A stretch of DNA of 64,000 bases from Himantopus leucocephalus (taxonomy: Eukaryota; Chordata; Aves; Charadriiformes; Recurvirostridae): assembly GCA_003993805.1 (NCBI GenBank), contig RSEF01000001.1, positions 208,580,979 through 208,644,978 on the forward strand, in the 5' to 3' direction. The notes beneath the pieces were generated by a model. That model had not been told where the DNA came from and made no database searches. It worked only from the letters and a program-made list of their open reading frames with translations. Below, piece by piece: positions 12,766 through 27,900 of the stretch. The position numbers and the translations under genes were made by a program. Numbering within the stretch: position 1 is the first letter of the stretch; each line of letters begins with the position of its first letter.

Positions 12766-15700
12766 ATAACCTAACACACTTAGTATTTTGCCAGTGTGAC
12801 AGACAAAATTAGTAGACCACTTGCTGTGATATTCACTCCTAGGTCAATTTAATACAAAAAAATTTTGAATTGTGCCATTGAAATTGTTACACTGAATAAC
12901 AACTTTCTGAGCATCTACACCTTTTCATTTGTGTTACAGTCTGGGACCTGTGTCTGCCTTTCCCACACCACAGTTCAGTCCGTGCAGAATAACTAACTCA
13001 CTGTAGCAACTCACTGTTGCTACAAATGAAAGCTAAACCAAAACCAATTTAGGCAATAACAGTTGTCTAGACAACTGCTATCACAGCTGAAACAAGCTAG
13101 AATCTGTTCAGACTGAAACAAGTCCAGAGAAATCCTGGCAGGTCAACACAAAGACTATGGACTTTTTCTAATGGCAAAAACTTGATTTCCTGGGCTACAC
13201 AGTGCTAAGAATTTTGACAGAATAAAAGAATTCAAAATATACTACTTTGAAAGTATTGATTATAATGGTGTATATTTACTTTGTATAATCATAACTCTCT
13301 ATTAAAGTATTTCTTCAGGAAGCTTGTTCAGAATAGCTACATGGGAGTCACAAAATACTGTTGAACTAAAGTGCAAGACATGCTGTACAAAATAATAGGA
13401 AATAATTTTCATTTTGGTGATGCTTGTGGAGCTGTTTTCTGTAGGTGGATTTAGTCAGTACTTCCTCTGGATCTCTTGCCTGTGTAGAACACCATAAGAA
13501 GATGTCTGTTAATGAACTTTGTTGAGACTGATCACTCAGCTTCTTTATTGAGGATGATTTTGTAGCATTAAAAAAATAGTGCTTTTTCCCTGCCTATTCT
13601 GAAATTGTAAAAGTCACTCAGCTGAAAAATTATTATTAGAGGAAAGCATAGGTTAAAGACATAGGTGTTTATTTTTCATTTCCTTACTGGTAGCACTACC
13701 TGTAAGGTCCTATTCTGCCTGCAACAAGGTGGCTCCTCATATCTTCATGTTTGTGCCTGATAAAGGGCTTGCAGAGCCCTCGCATGGGATTTCAGCCCAG
13801 ACTGCTGTGGGTCATGGTGCAGGGTCCTTCTCAGCAGCCTGTCCTGCTGTCACCCTCCAGCTCTGTCCCCACTCTGCATCGTGGGTCCCATCCTGCTGGA
13901 ACTCCCACCCAGCTCTGCCCATCCTCTCCCACTCATGGTCCTCTCCCACTTGTCATCTGTTGTAAGTCCTGGGCAACTTTGTCCTCTTACCAAAACACCA
14001 GCAAACATTTGTACCGCTGCAAATTTCTCATAATAAACTTCCCAAAGAAAGTTTAATTAGGACGTATAAGCCAAATCCTTTGCATAGCTGCAAAGTGCAG
14101 TCCAGGCTGATTTAGATCCATTTCTTGCTTAATATTCTGCCTTAGTATCTTCTCTCACGAACATAACCTTATCTGTTAAAGGCAGGTCAGTCTGGCAGTA
14201 TCACCAGTTTCTTTCCCACACTTATATGTAATATATAATATTTTTCTTTACATATATGTAGATCACATATACGATCACGCATGTACGTTGCGCTCTGTTA
14301 AGATTTGGCCCCCAGGTAGGCAGTCCAGACTGCATACTACTAAATTCACATTTAAAGCCTCTTTGTTGCAGCACTGCCAAATATTGCCATGTCACTAACT
14401 TTTATGGAGAGGCTAATTTACTCTGTGGATGAGGAGTAATAACAGCAGAAGCTTTAATGAATACGGATTGGCAGTTATAATGAAGTCTATTCTTACTCCC
14501 TCTTCCTTCTCATCAGGAAGCAAATGATGGGTATATCAATGCTTCAAGTGAATAATAAGGCATTTCTATTACAAGCAATATATTCTTTACCATTCTATAA
14601 TACTCATATTGGCTTTTTTGATAAGAAGGTATAGTAAAAAATATACAATGCTAATGCACGTGGCAGCATGAAAGGTATGCTAGAGTACCTTTTTGAATTT
14701 TGTGTTTTACTTGTGACTTTGATCCTCAAGTAAATTTTTGCTTTTTTTTCTTTCCTTTTTTGGTTTTATAAAAAGCTGAAATAATGAGGAAAAGGGATAA
14801 AAAGGGAGGGAAAGGCTAAGTTCAATTGTTTTAAAAATTTTTAGGGGCTTATGCATAAATGAGTGTGAATCTTGACTGACTGAAGAGAAAAAACTAAAGT
14901 TAAACCAAAGACAGTCATTTGAAATAGCCCCTGAAATAATACGCATTTTAGATTATTACTTTTGGGACCTGTAGGCTAGGACTAATTTTTACTTGACTTC
15001 AGTCATCTGAAGGTCAAACAGTCTAGACCTTCTCTATAGTCAAGGGAGATAAATTTATGCATCTAGAGCTAATTCAGCCCATCCTAACATAGGTAAAAAG
15101 GCAAATAAAATCAGCTGAACTTAATAAGCAAAATGAAAGCTGATAAAGATATTAATTTTCTTCTGTATATCCCTGACATTTTCTAATCAATATGTAATGA
15201 AACTCAGTGTTCATTTTTCAACTTCCCTAGGAGATAAGGGATGTTGTGGGAATGAGACCCCCATCAGGGGCTATATAATATTTTAACGATCACTTCTAGC
15301 GAGCACCATCTGACAGGATGCACACCAGGATACTGAATTCTCTGGTTAGCCTAAGAGAGGAGATAATGAACCAACGATTCAGAAAAGACTGTGAGCAATA
15401 GACTCAAAATACCAGCTAGAAAGGAGTGGTGTGGTTTACTACTGTAACTTTCATAAGTTTGTTTGTTAGTTGCTTTTTTCTTATCTTTAATAGGAAGCAT
15501 TCAGCTCCCTGCACACAAAGTGTGTTGTCTAAGTGGAGTTGACATGTACCGCACAAGCTCTGTTCTCAAAAGAATGAAAAGTTGGACAGACATACTGTAC
15601 AGGTATCTTGCACCCGGTGTAACATATGGAAGATTTCTAGAGCTCCAATATATATTTTGTGTTGTGCTGCATGTGCTGCATTGGGAAATCTCAGTCCTGG

Positions 15701-15839
15701 CAGGTAATGGAAGCAATTTTTTGGCAAGGTGTCTGAGGGGTACTAGAAGGATTGTGACTAAGGAATCACATCAGTCTTCTGACAATCTTCAATTTTGAAT
15801 TGCATAGTTTCACTCTATTTCTTTTATACCAGTTCTCAG
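12766..15839. other. No gene seen
   Basis: A locally GC-richer patch at 13.7-14.0 kb gives overlapping frames without recognisable content; the remainder is AT-rich. Confidence 0.55.
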
Positions 15840-17420
15840 GCTCACCCTGTATCATGCTTTTGTGTATTGACAGTGCCTCCAAGTTAGTTTTTTGTGCCCA
15901 AGTCTTTAGTTAAATTACTAAAGAAAGATACCGTGACTCAGCCAGTCCCTGAAGCTCTTCAGTTCTTCTCTTAGCATACCCTGTAGTGATCTTCTTTATA
16001 GTTAGCTCCTTGTTTTCCCCGTAGTTCTACTGCTAATCGTCATGCTCTCTGTTTTAAATAGTTTACCTTTGATATTCCTTCAAATGCTTTATTGAAGCCC
16101 AAGAAAATGTGATCAAACACATTTACATTGTCTATTATAACCTTTCATTAGTCAAAGGAAGATATGAAGTTCATTTATCACATTCTTTTGTTAAGTTCAT
16201 GCCTTATTTATCTCATATCGTGTTAGCTTCCATGTTTAGTTATCCTTACCTGCAAATTCATTTAATGCTTTGTGTGCTACTATGGTTGGATTAACAGGCT
16301 TTCTTTTGTCTGGATCGCTGTTCTACCCCACCCAATATGGATGTTATATTTACTAAATTACGGTAATTCTAGGTCACTCCTTGTCCACCAACTTCTTCCA
16401 ACATTTGCTTACTTTTTTCAGAGTTTTCAGTTCATATATTTTGCTCTGAATTATGCTTCAGCTTAAAAATATTGCTTTCTACTCCATGCCCACATCCTCT
16501 TACTCATCTGGTGTTTGGTCTTGTGTTCAGTGCCTGTATTCTTACTGAAAAGTGAAACGACAAATTCTAGAATATCCTAAATTTCTATCCCACTTTACAC
16601 ATATCATTTTTGTTTCTTCTTGCCCTCTTTTTTTATCTCTTTACACAATTAACACTTTTCTTGCTACTTAATTTTTGTTTTAAGGCCTAATTTGGCTTGA
16701 CAGCCTTCACTTTATCTCTACGTTTCTTAACCTGTAAATTATAGCCTTCTTTGAATGCCTGCATTGTTCCACTTAACTTCAGGCCAGTAAATGAAATGCT
16801 AAGCCAGATGTAAAATTATTCTCCACTTCCCATGCAGTCAATGGAGAGAGATAGAAAGTGACTCAACCCACTAATATCTCAGCTTCTGTCTGAAGACATT
16901 TGGTTTTCTTCATTGACTGTAACAAGGAAACTGGATGACTGTGTTCCTAACCTAGACAAATCTATGAAGCATCTGCATTTATGGGAGATTTATCTTAGAT
17001 TTAGCCAGTTTTCTGTCCCTTACATGTATCACCTCTGCTTTTTATTAAAATCAAATTATTAGTATTCTGATAAGCTGAAGTACTTTTCTAAGGTTATACT
17101 TTTTGGAGATCCAGTTTCTTTTCACCTTTGACCCACAGAAAATTCAGATCTCCTCTCATTCAAGTACCTGAACTTTTTACTCCAGTTGGCTTCTGATTGA
17201 TTCCTTGATTTTGCCCAATGAAAGTCAAGATGCTGTTGCTAGTCAGTCAATGCAATTGTATATTTTGTAGTCAGCTCTTCCTTAATATCCTCAGTACTTA
17301 GCAAAACCCAATCCAAAATAGAAATACTTCATAATGGGGGCAATGACTACTGGTAAACACTGTGTTGACTATAATATCCAGGTTCATCTAGACCCTGCAG
17401 CTGTTAATATTATTTGTTAT
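15840..17420 (-). mobile_element. Probable ancient LINE (L3/CR1-like) reverse-transcriptase remnant
   Basis: Scattered phrases such as atgctttattgaagcccaag and ggttggattaacaggctttc look like reverse complements of LINE reverse-transcriptase coding sequence. No frame is intact. Recognition is by eye only. Confidence 0.35.
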
Positions 17421-20400
17421 GAAGCTAGGGTGAGACCTTTCTGGTGAAACACCGATGTTTAAACCCATGCTAATCACCTTTAGCCTCATACTACAGTTAA
17501 AGTAAAGAAATAGACTTTTATTATAAAGCTCTATTCATGTATTTTAAGTGTGTACTTCAAGATGAGATGAATCACATTCTTGGTATGCATATGTTTCAAA
17601 GCATGAGATCCAACATTAAAGGAAATTAATTTCACTCCTGAAGATGACTTTCATAGCTTTTATTTCTCTAAAAGCATTCCAAACGATATGTTCAGAATCT
17701 ACCCAGGGATCTCAATCAGATATTCAACAGCACGTAATTTTGATCCAGATAAATTGCTTTTCCTTTGAAGCGACTTGCTTGTTTTTATTCCATCATATCA
17801 TAATGCTTAAGGCTAATTGATCTTCCCTTTCTTCCTTCTCACCTCTGCCCACAACATGCACACATCAGTAATTATGTTCCACTCACACTTCTTGCTCTGT
17901 CGTGTTATTGCTAACTCTGTCCTTGGATTCTTGTTCTGAGATACTATCTAATGTATTTGGAGCCTTCGGCATTTAAATGTTTGGTGTCTCTGTTTACAGC
18001 AAAAAATTAAAAATGAGTTGAGTTAAAAAAAATCGGAGTTAAAATTCAGGAATAGTCTGCAAAAGAAAAAAACAGAATAAGGATTGGTGAGAAAGTATAA
18101 AATAAATAACATAAAATAACAAAAAGGAAGAAAAGCAATATGTTTGGTTGTAAGCAAGTGTTTTGAATAAGTGAATCTCCATTGTACATATGTTTTCAAA
18201 CTACGCATGAATACAAAAAAATGATGATGCAGAAAGATTCAGGAAGCCTCTGTGGTCAATAATGCTCTTGGATAAATAACAGAAGTGTGGGAAAAGACAG
18301 AAAGAAGCCAAATCCTTGCTGTTGCTGATAACAGGGAAGGCAAGGAGGAAAGGCAGATCTCTGGAGAGGGATTACTGGATTCTACCTCTTTCAGTTTTCT
18401 GTCTTTTTTTCACGTAGCTTTTGCTATTACAAAGCAATGAAACAGCCCAGACCGATCAATATTGTACAAGTAGTAAATTCAGATTTACAGATAGGTACAT
18501 GGCAGCTTTTACCTCTGTTTGTTTCATCAGTTGTCTTTAGGATTGGTATTTCTTTTGCAGAGGTGTCTGGTAAATAAAAAGGTGCCCAAATCCACCAGTT
18601 AAATATTCTACAGTGAGACATCAGCAAACTCCAGCTTAGCTTCTGGGTCTACCTCCTATGTTCTGGCAGGGCCTGGGGAGAAGAGGTAGGCGGTGGCATC
18701 TCTGCCAGGTTCAGTGAGACCACGTATGGGGTGACAGTCACTCAGCGGGCAGGCTCTCCTCCTGGGATGGGGACCGAGTTGCACAGCCTCTGGCATGGCA
18801 CTGGGGAAAGGAGGGAAGCAGCCTCCTTTTTCCAACTTCATTTGGTCCCCGGCCCTGGCAGCTACTATGGCTTGTGGGGGAATATTATCTGTGACAGTCA
18901 GTGGAGACTACGTCTATACTGCTAAGCCGATAGGGACAGGGCTGCAGCAGTGGTGGTCATGGACCGTGCTATGCAGTTTTCAGCCCACTCCCAGGGTCAG
19001 TTACCACCCTGCAGGCAATGCCTCTGTGCATCCAGGCTCCCCAGTTGACAGCATCAACCAAATATGCCTGTTTTGGAGCAGGGAGGGCAAGAGAGCTTGG
19101 CCGCAAGAGGGCATGAGGCACACCGTGCTTTCCGGGACCAGTACGTGATCCTTTTTATTTACCTGGGTAGGTGTAAGCCGGAGGCTGTCATCACCCTCTC
19201 CCTGTGGGTGCAGAGAGCTTACCCACCTGACACACAGTGTAGATTTATGTAGTAAGACCTGTGCTGCCTCAGCTGCATTAGTACCAATCTAATTATTTAA
19301 GATGTAGACGTGCCTCAGACTCAAGGCAATACATTCAGCTCTGTCACTGAATGTATTCTTTCAAGGAAGTTCTTGGAACAACTATTGGCCTTAGCTACTG
19401 CTTGGGAAGGATCAGTGCCTGGGTTTTCATTAAAGCACACCTGATTTTCAGAATATTTCCCCATCCTAGTTATGTTTCCTCGTTCCCATAGACCTGTGTC
19501 TTTTGGGCATTTCCTCAGTCCCCATAAGTACAATTCTGCAGGCGTGGAAGTGGGTACGTGACTATTGCAGCAACATGCAAATACCTTCCAGTAGTCTTTG
19601 CTCGAGAACAGAGCCTCAAGCAGATACTAATAACTGAATCACTCTGCCAAACAAATTGTAAGCACCTGAGTCATGCATCATTTTAATGCTCTTAAGAAAG
19701 AATTAGCTTCAATAAAACTGATATGGATTACTGAGTCAAAATAATTGTCCAGCAATACAACTTAGGTTAAATGCTCCTTTCCTGAAATGCCTGCTGGGAG
19801 AAACTGAGATATGTTGGCACATTCTCCTTAATTCCACAACTGGAGTACGGTAGCAATGATTGCACTGGAGATGTTTTTCTAGAAAACTCTCCAGAGAAAT
19901 TAACTGAATATGTTTCTTTTATTGCCATGGGGACAAGATATTATAGGATGATGAAAATCCTGTTGCATTTTCTGCATTATTCTTTGTTTAACAGCAAACA
20001 TAATGTTTTTGCCTTTTCTTTTCACTATCCTTCTAGTATCAATAACAAACACTGTTATCTTTAATTGACCAGATCAAGTGTCCTATAAATTGCCTGTGAG
20101 CGGGACAGGTTCTTGTTCATGTTTGCCATTCTCTGTGCTAATGATTCAGTGGTTAACACGACAGCCAGCTGGTTTTGGCGCTATCTTTTTTACTAAAAGG
20201 AAAAATACAGAATTATTTGTACAGCTGCACCAAAATGTGGAATGTGTCTTGTGGAAGGATTTATCTCACCGTTATAAAAGTCTTTTTATGGTCAGTGGAG
20301 AAACAGAGGAAACTCTCTAAGAGTTGGTTCAGCCCATTCTAAAGGACTTATTTCAGACAGTTTGAGTGAATTACGTTGCCCAGATGGCCCTTACACAACT

Positions 20401-21387
20401 TTGAGAGTACACTACTAACAAACTGGATCCCTGCCTTTACGCAGACAAAAGTAGTTTAAGTGAACCCCATCCTTAACACGCTGGGGTTTTAGTACTAACA
20501 AAGGGCATGGCTGCAATGATTTTTTCCAGTCCTCTAAAGCAGTTTGTCTGTATATATAAAGCCCTCCCTTCATGTTCTTCCTTCTTCAGGCTCTGCTAGT
20601 GCAGTGGGGGAATCTTCTCCCTCTAATCCCTTTACCTGTAAATTATCTTCTCTCCAAGGTCAACTGTGCCTGCAGCAATCTTATTAATATTTTTTAAGAA
20701 AGGTTTAAGGCAGACAGACCAAGCCAAGGTATGTAAGCAGCTGCTGTAGCTGTCCAGCTCTCCTTTCTCTCCATCTGCCTTTGGCCATATATATTGTGTT
20801 TAAGCTTTCCTCATTAGCTGTGACAGATGAAATCACAAGTACTGCTTTGAGAGCGCTGCTCTTCCTCTGCTCTGATGGATGTGATTAATTCAAGTCTGGA
20901 AGTTACAAGGTAGTTTTTGTCAAAGATGGCTGCTTTAATTTTCTTTCAGTTAGAACTGTGTTTCAGTCTTTATCCGTGTGTGAGCAATTATTCATGTGCT
21001 ATGATCCTTTGGTAGTAAGATGATGTGCCAATAAGGGAATGTATCACATAATTCTCCAGGGACCTTCTCTGAGTGAGTCTGAAGTTCAAACAAATAGTCC
21101 AAAGGAAAGCATATTTAACGTCCTCACAAAATAGAGACCTGGAGATAAGAAACGTAGTGTGAAAGGTGAGAACTTCAAGAATTAATGAATAAAGAGGAAG
21201 GAAGGAAGCTTCTTGGTAGGAAAATAAAAGGTGACACACTTAATGAGAGCAAGACCTATCTCTCTTCATGCTTCATCTCCAGACTGTGTCCTGTAGACTC
21301 TGATGGAAAACAGCACAAAACCAGGGTACATGCAAAGTGTATCTGCTGTGACTGACTTGTCCCACTGTCTGACAAGCTCTGACTATC
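17421..21387. other. No gene seen; GC-richer island at 18.65-19.25 kb
   Basis: The island supports overlapping frames on both strands (for example 18795-19148) with no splice borders or family resemblance. It could be an old LTR or unrecognised repeat. Confidence 0.45.
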
Positions 21388-21935
21388 ATAGCATCATAGA
21401 ATACTTTGGGTTGGAAGGGACTTTTAAAGATCATCTAGACCAACTACCCTACAATGAGCAGGGACATCTTCAACTAGATCAGGTTGCTNNNNNNNNNNNN
21501 NNNNNNNNNNNNNNNNNNNNNNNNNNNNNNNNNNNNNNNNNNNNNNNNNNNNNNNNNNNNNNNNNNNNNNNNNNNNNNNNNNNNNNNNGATCATTTTTGT
21601 GGCCCTCCTCTGGACCCGCTCCAACAGGTCCCTGACTTTCCTGTGCTGATGGCTCCAGAACTGGACACAGTACTCCAGGTGGTGTCTCACGAGAGTGGAG
21701 TATAGGGGCAGGATCACCTCTCTTGACCTGCTGGCCATGCTTCTTTTGATGCAGCCCAGAATACAGTCGGCCTTCTGGGCTGTGAGCACACATTGCCGGT
21801 TCATGTTAGCTTTTCATCCACCAGTAACCCCAAGTCCTTCCCCTCAGGGCTGCTCTCAATACCTTCATCCCCCAGTGTGTATTGATAGCAGAGGCTGCCC
21901 TCACCCAGGTGCAGAAAAGACAGAAGGTGAGAGTG
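21388..21935 (-). mobile_element. CR1 LINE interrupted by an assembly gap
   Basis: The left part (21388-21488) is the CR1 3' end in reverse; the right part (21589-21935) is the ORF2 C-terminal/3' region with ctccagaactggacacagta and aggtggtgtctcacgagagt. The reverse-strand frame 21589-21800 still reads RQVKRGDPAP-like and LVRHHLEYCVQFWSHQ, typical of CR1 ORF2. The 100-N gap sits inside the element. Confidence 0.93.
21489..21588. other. Assembly gap (100 N)
   Basis: Exactly 100 N, a conventional size for a gap of unknown length, inside a CR1 copy. Confidence 1.
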
Positions 21936-24900
21936 AAGTATGAGAGAGAAGCATCTGAGCTTCGTATTTTATTCTTTCATCATAATTACCCATCCATATG
22001 CCTGTGTTTACATTCACTGCATTGCTCTGTATGTGAGATAGGTTCATAGGTAAACAGCATGGACAGATGCGTGTACCATCTGTGGCACTACTGTAAGTTT
22101 AACAGCTAGGTTTCCCTCTTTCTGTGCACTTAGCTGAACATTAGAGACTGTTTATATACTGTGTTTTAGGAAAAAAAAAAAGATTAAAATTATTTTCCCC
22201 TGTTAAATGCAAAATGCATTTTACAAGCAGTGTATACTTGATAGGAATTCATGCCTTAATTCTCATGGTGTTAAACTTGCCAAGTTCAGGAGAAAAACTA
22301 ACCTCTAATGTTTTCAGTGCTCTTGGCACTCAACACCCTCTGAATTTAATGTGGCTTAGAAATCTGTTACAACTAAGCTTTTTCCCTGTATTTGTCAGCT
22401 TTGCCCAGGAAACTGTTTTCTAAATATATGAAGTAATATGTGGTGTAGAAGTTGGAAGAGCTAAAATATAATCTGGGAAATTTTGTGCGTATTTGACTAG
22501 TATATTTTCTAAAGGAAACAGAAACTTTCTTGGTAAAGGAAAAAAAAACCCAAGGAATTGCCAAGCATATTATGTTTGAGAAATAATGAAAAATTCTCTG
22601 TTAAATCGTTAACAGTCTCGTATGATTACTTTTAACACATATTCATTGTCTGATTCAAATTACACAGAATTTCTCAAGTGGGTAGCAATTTATTTCATTA
22701 TCTGCCCAACTATGATTTTTATTAAAATTGAATCACATTTGGGCCATTATTGCAACAATAAAACTTAGGGGAATTTTTTCACTCTTCCACCTCTGAAATT
22801 CCTATTAATACCAAAGGGAATTCCGACCAGATTCTCACTCACTTTACATAAAAAGATCAATCTTTCAGGTCAATTAAACTTTTCTTAGTTTTACCCCACA
22901 GTAACATGTGAATGTATTCTCAAATATTCCTCAAAGGAGAAAAGAAGTTCTTTCTTTGCAGGACTCGGGAACAAAAAATACAAAATACCTGTTTTCAGAA
23001 GAAATGCTAGTTGTTTTATTAGAAGTTGGTTTCAGAAGCACTGGCATGAACTGTTCTTTGAATTAATCATTTTTTTCCTCATCCTTACATTTTTCCAGAA
23101 TGTAAAGGAAGACACACCTGTTTCTTGAAGGATTTTGGCGTGTTAAAAGAATTAGGTTTTTCAGATGAAAAATAGAAAGAAATCAAACTTTTAAATGATC
23201 CTGCTCTCCTGTCACTTATATCTTCAAGTAGCAATAATACCTGGCCAACAAAAAATTATTCACTTCATTCTTCTTCTGTATAGTGTGAATAGAATGATGA
23301 TACCTCTCTCTATTTTTTTGCATTTTTAATTGTTTCACAAGTATTATTTGTGTTCTTATGTAAAAGAAGGAGAGAAGATATGGCATAGATGCTAGAAGAA
23401 TAAACTAATGGTCCATTTTATACAGCATCCTGGCTCTAACAGAACAAAATTTGGATGCTGCAAAGACAAATTCCGCACAGTGTAGCTCCTTTGAGAGCAC
23501 CAGTGTCTGAAAGGATATTCCTGTGTCACCTGAGGCAATTCTAATCCTGTACTTTGCAGTGCAAGTCCAAAGATCAGTGACCACTTTAAGAAACACTAAA
23601 ATATGAAAAAATACACAAAATGTATAAAAAAATCACAGCCTATTCCCTGTGGCCTTTTGATAATTTTAATACTAATTAAACTGAATCCGATTACTATTTT
23701 TTTATGTTGTAGGTATCCATTTGCTATATAGCATAGACAAAAGAAGCTCTATTGTTAGATAGATACATTTTCAGACTAACAAACTTTTCTTTGGATGTGA
23801 AAGAAAAGCAGATGGCTTCAGAATCAAATACAATATGAGATTATTTATTTAGAGTTTAATTACCGGTGTATCAAGTAATCATCTCTATAGGAAAAGAGAT
23901 TTGGCATATGTGGGGCTGAGAAGCTGCTACTAAGAAACAGGTAAGGCTAACTAAAATTTCCCTAGTTATGTCTGGAAGAAAGAGAAAGACAAATTTTGAC
24001 CTGCGGACAGTAGATAGATTAGTGACTGGGAGAGAGATCATGATGTGCCATAATAGTGTGTGTGTTGATGCTGTGGTTTTTGGTATCCAGCACAGCTATG
24101 TGATTTAGTTTCCAGCTCATCTTTGAAAGTCATTGTGTACATCTCCCTTAGTTTGTCCTACCGAGAGGGTACACGGTGCACTGGATGAAGTGTCTTCCAC
24201 TGCAAGAAGTTCATGTACGATCTGGAGATTATAATGATTTTATGATGAGGTGTTTACAGTAAGGACAGAGCAGATGCATTGACAAGCTTTATCTGTTTTG
24301 TAAATGCATGTTCTAGTTAAAAATCAGTCATTATGAATTACACAGCTGCCTGTTACTTCATTTCTCAACCTCCATGACAACCCATAGCACTTCCTTCCAT
24401 TCACATTCACCTGAACCACTTCTCATAGCTCTGGGAACAGTTTACTGGGTCTTTAGCATGTGAAGCATTATCCTAAAAGATTTTGTAGAGAAAAGACCGT
24501 GATCAAGTCTTACAAAACTATAGTGAAGCAACATCCTGATGAGCCTCCCGTGTGTTTTTTTAATTAGCTGGAGGCCACTGGATAATCATTTCCAACGAAG
24601 TCATGTGAGTCCAATTCCTTGAGAACATTATGAGCACGAAAAAATAATTTAATTTAACATCTGAAACCTAATCCCTGTCCTTGCTCATGACTGCACATAC
24701 AAGCTTGGCTCTTGCGCCATCCTCAGCAGTGCCAGCTGGAGAAATTGCTGCTCATCAGTCCCTCCTTCCGCTCTACAGCAGAGCTGATGCCTCCCTGACA
24801 TGCTTCACTCAAATCACTTGAATTTGATTAAACAATTAATGTCACAAAGGTTTAATAGTCCAACTTTTTGGGGGGTGAGGTGATGTGAAATCATTGGAAT

Positions 24901-27900
24901 ATCTCAGCTAGATGTTCTGAGAGGACAGTAACCTTTGTACAGGCAGCCAGTGGAGAGCTGGAGGAAGCCACTGCCAGAAAGTGACATATTAATAAGGTCT
25001 TTTCATCTCTTTGCCATGGCCTGAGTTTGTATTCTTGACATCACAGGGGGTTCTCTGTTAACTACAAGAATCATATGCTCAAAGCAATTTTTGTATAATT
25101 AAATAGATCATGAATTTAATATTTGCAGTATTTATTAAAATTCATCTTTTTGTTTAGTCAAGAAACATTCTTGGAATTGCGTTCAAAGGCAGTTTAATGT
25201 GTTAACTGTGGTGTTTGATTATTTGAATTGGTATTCAAAGTAAGAATTTTCTTTGGTATTCAGGTTTAAAAGAGAGGTGAAAAGCTGATCATTTCCTTTT
25301 AGCTTAACATTGCCACAAATCCGCAATGACAGCACCTTCATGTAGAGAGCATCTTTAAAGAAGTGGTTTGAAAAATTGACCAGCCTTTTTTTTACAGGAT
25401 TTTCAACTAAATCAATATTTTCCTTCTTTTAGACATACAACAAATATTCATTTCTTTTGGCTACCCTGCTTATGTCTGGCAATTGTCCTATGGTCTGTGG
25501 CTTCATGTCTAACAAGTACATGTCTAAAACCATTTAATTGCCAATATTATTACAAAGCTAATAAATTATACCCTTGGCTGCCTGTGGTAACATCTAAAGA
25601 TTTCTCTTTTCATCACTTTCCTCACAGACATCTTTCTGCTAAGTGAAACCTTTGTGGGTGCAGGGCTCCTTGGAGTAGACAAGGCTCTAAGATGGCTATT
25701 GACACTTCTGAGCAGGTGAGCAGCTCCGCAGGACATACTACCTACTTGTGATTTTTGTACCATCTGAAAGGAAAGTCAGAAGTATGGGTAATTTGAAAAG
25801 TATGTATTTTTTCAGTGGTGGAGGCACTGGAAATTTTGAACCAAATCATGGTGTCTTCCACTGTCTTGTGTGTTTCCCTACTGCCTCCAGCTCTCTGTGG
25901 CAAAGGGCTGTCTCAGAAGGCAGGGCCAATGCATGAAGCATGTACAGTGAGGACAAGATAAAGAACCGAGTGGTTGTTACATGCGTACCAATAACTCCCA
26001 AATGTCTCCAATGCATCTGGTGGACATACACATATGTTTTTACAGGGAGAGAGTTAGAATATTATACACTCTTTAGCAGAAATTCTTCAAAGTAAAGAAG
26101 TGATTGACTGCACAAATGATGCTGATCTCCAGCTAAAGATGAAAAGTAATGAAGGTAAAATTCATGTTTGGTACTCATGGTCTACGGGCAGCTGTTTAAG
26201 GGTCACTGTAGAGCACTATACAAAGTGATGATCATATCCAGATCAAAAAAGGGTCAAAGAAATATGAAGATGTAAAAGAATTCCAAATTTATTAATATAC
26301 AAGTCTCCTTCAAAAAATGGACCCCTGCCACACAGAACTCAAGACTGTACCAATCACTGGTTAAGTTCATGAATCAATATTTAAAATTATTGTTTTAGTC
26401 TCTGCACATGAATAAATAAATATGTTGCATCTATCACAAGCCAACTGTATCCAGAAGACTTTCTGCTTAAGAAGCACACATGAAAGATATTGGATATTGT
26501 ATGAGATTCCAATATTAAAATATACAACATGAACTGAAGACCAAGATTGCCAGTAGCTAATTGCCTACGTTTTCAAATTATAACTGTTACATATAACAGC
26601 AGGATGACAGACAGTTTTCTGGAGTCCTTTTCTGCTCTCCCTGCTCATGTCCCAAAGAATCAGAGACATCAGGCTTCTTAAGGAGAGTGTCTTGAGTTTC
26701 ATGTAGTTATAGCATCTTGACTGAGTATCTTAGTCAGGGCTTCCATGCCTAATTATCAAAGCTGTAAGCTTCTTCCAGTCCATACCAAAAGGAATTCCAG
26801 AAAAGCCTGGAGACCCTTTAAATGGCAAAGCTCCTTATCTCTTCCTGATACTCAGTCCAAAGCATTGCAATCAAGTTCATGTAACACCAATATGTAACGT
26901 AGTAACAATATGGCTTATGGAAATATCTAAGTCAAATGCTTAAGCAGTTAAGAGTTGCACAAGGGAAAGCATTTTCTGTGGACTTGATCTACAAACCCAA
27001 GAAAGTACAGTAAATCTTCATGAGGCTAAATGACCACCACCTTAACTAGCAACCCAGAGATCTGGAAGCTTGTTGACACCCTTTATAACAGAGTAAGAAT
27101 CACACAGGTTTAGGTCCTTGATCATAAAAGTCTGTGCATGGGAGGAGAGAGGGGGCAACATTTTACTGGCCATTCCGTTTCAAAAGGAAAGATGGGATCA
27201 TGCCCGCATTTCAGTTTTTTTGATGGTTTGGTGTGTTGGGACAGTGACGTAGTCTGCATCTAGTAGGGGCCAGGGTGGCAAAGAGGAAACAGTGAATTAA
27301 CTGTGTCTCACAACCACAGTGCTTCCTGCCTCACGCACTGCTCAGGCCCATGTCTAAATTCAGAGTATGGGCCCAATATATTGCCACTTATGAAACAAAG
27401 GGTCATTTGTCAGGTGCCAAAATTTCAAAATTTTGTATTCCAGTTTAATTCCTGCAAACCTCAAAATTTGTGGAATCTGGATTCTGGCCTACCTCTTGTT
27501 CACTGACAGATGATATAACGGCAATGGACTGCAATCGCTTTGTGACCAGGCCTTCGTAAGGAGTTACTAAGTCAGATGTTGCTGAGAGGAAATGACATGC
27601 ACATTATGAAACTTGTTTATACACTACACACAAGTGTGGAAGTGATTTCAGCTTTGTTAGTGTTGATAATACTCAAGGAGAAGATACAGACATCAAAAAA
27701 ATATCTGAGTTCTTGTTTAATTAAAATCAGCCATCGAGGATATCTCTACATACCATCTCCCAGTTTGCAATGGGACCTGGACAAATTGCTCAGATGAAGT
27801 AGAAAAATTACTAACATAATTATTAGAAGCAGCTCTATATTACGCAACTAAAATGAAGAGATCCTACTGATGAATGGAGGTATATGGATATACAGGCAAA

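Noticed and set aside
18656..19252. Cluster of overlapping frames on both strands
   Set aside because: Explained by higher GC content; no domain, signal or consistent splice sites.
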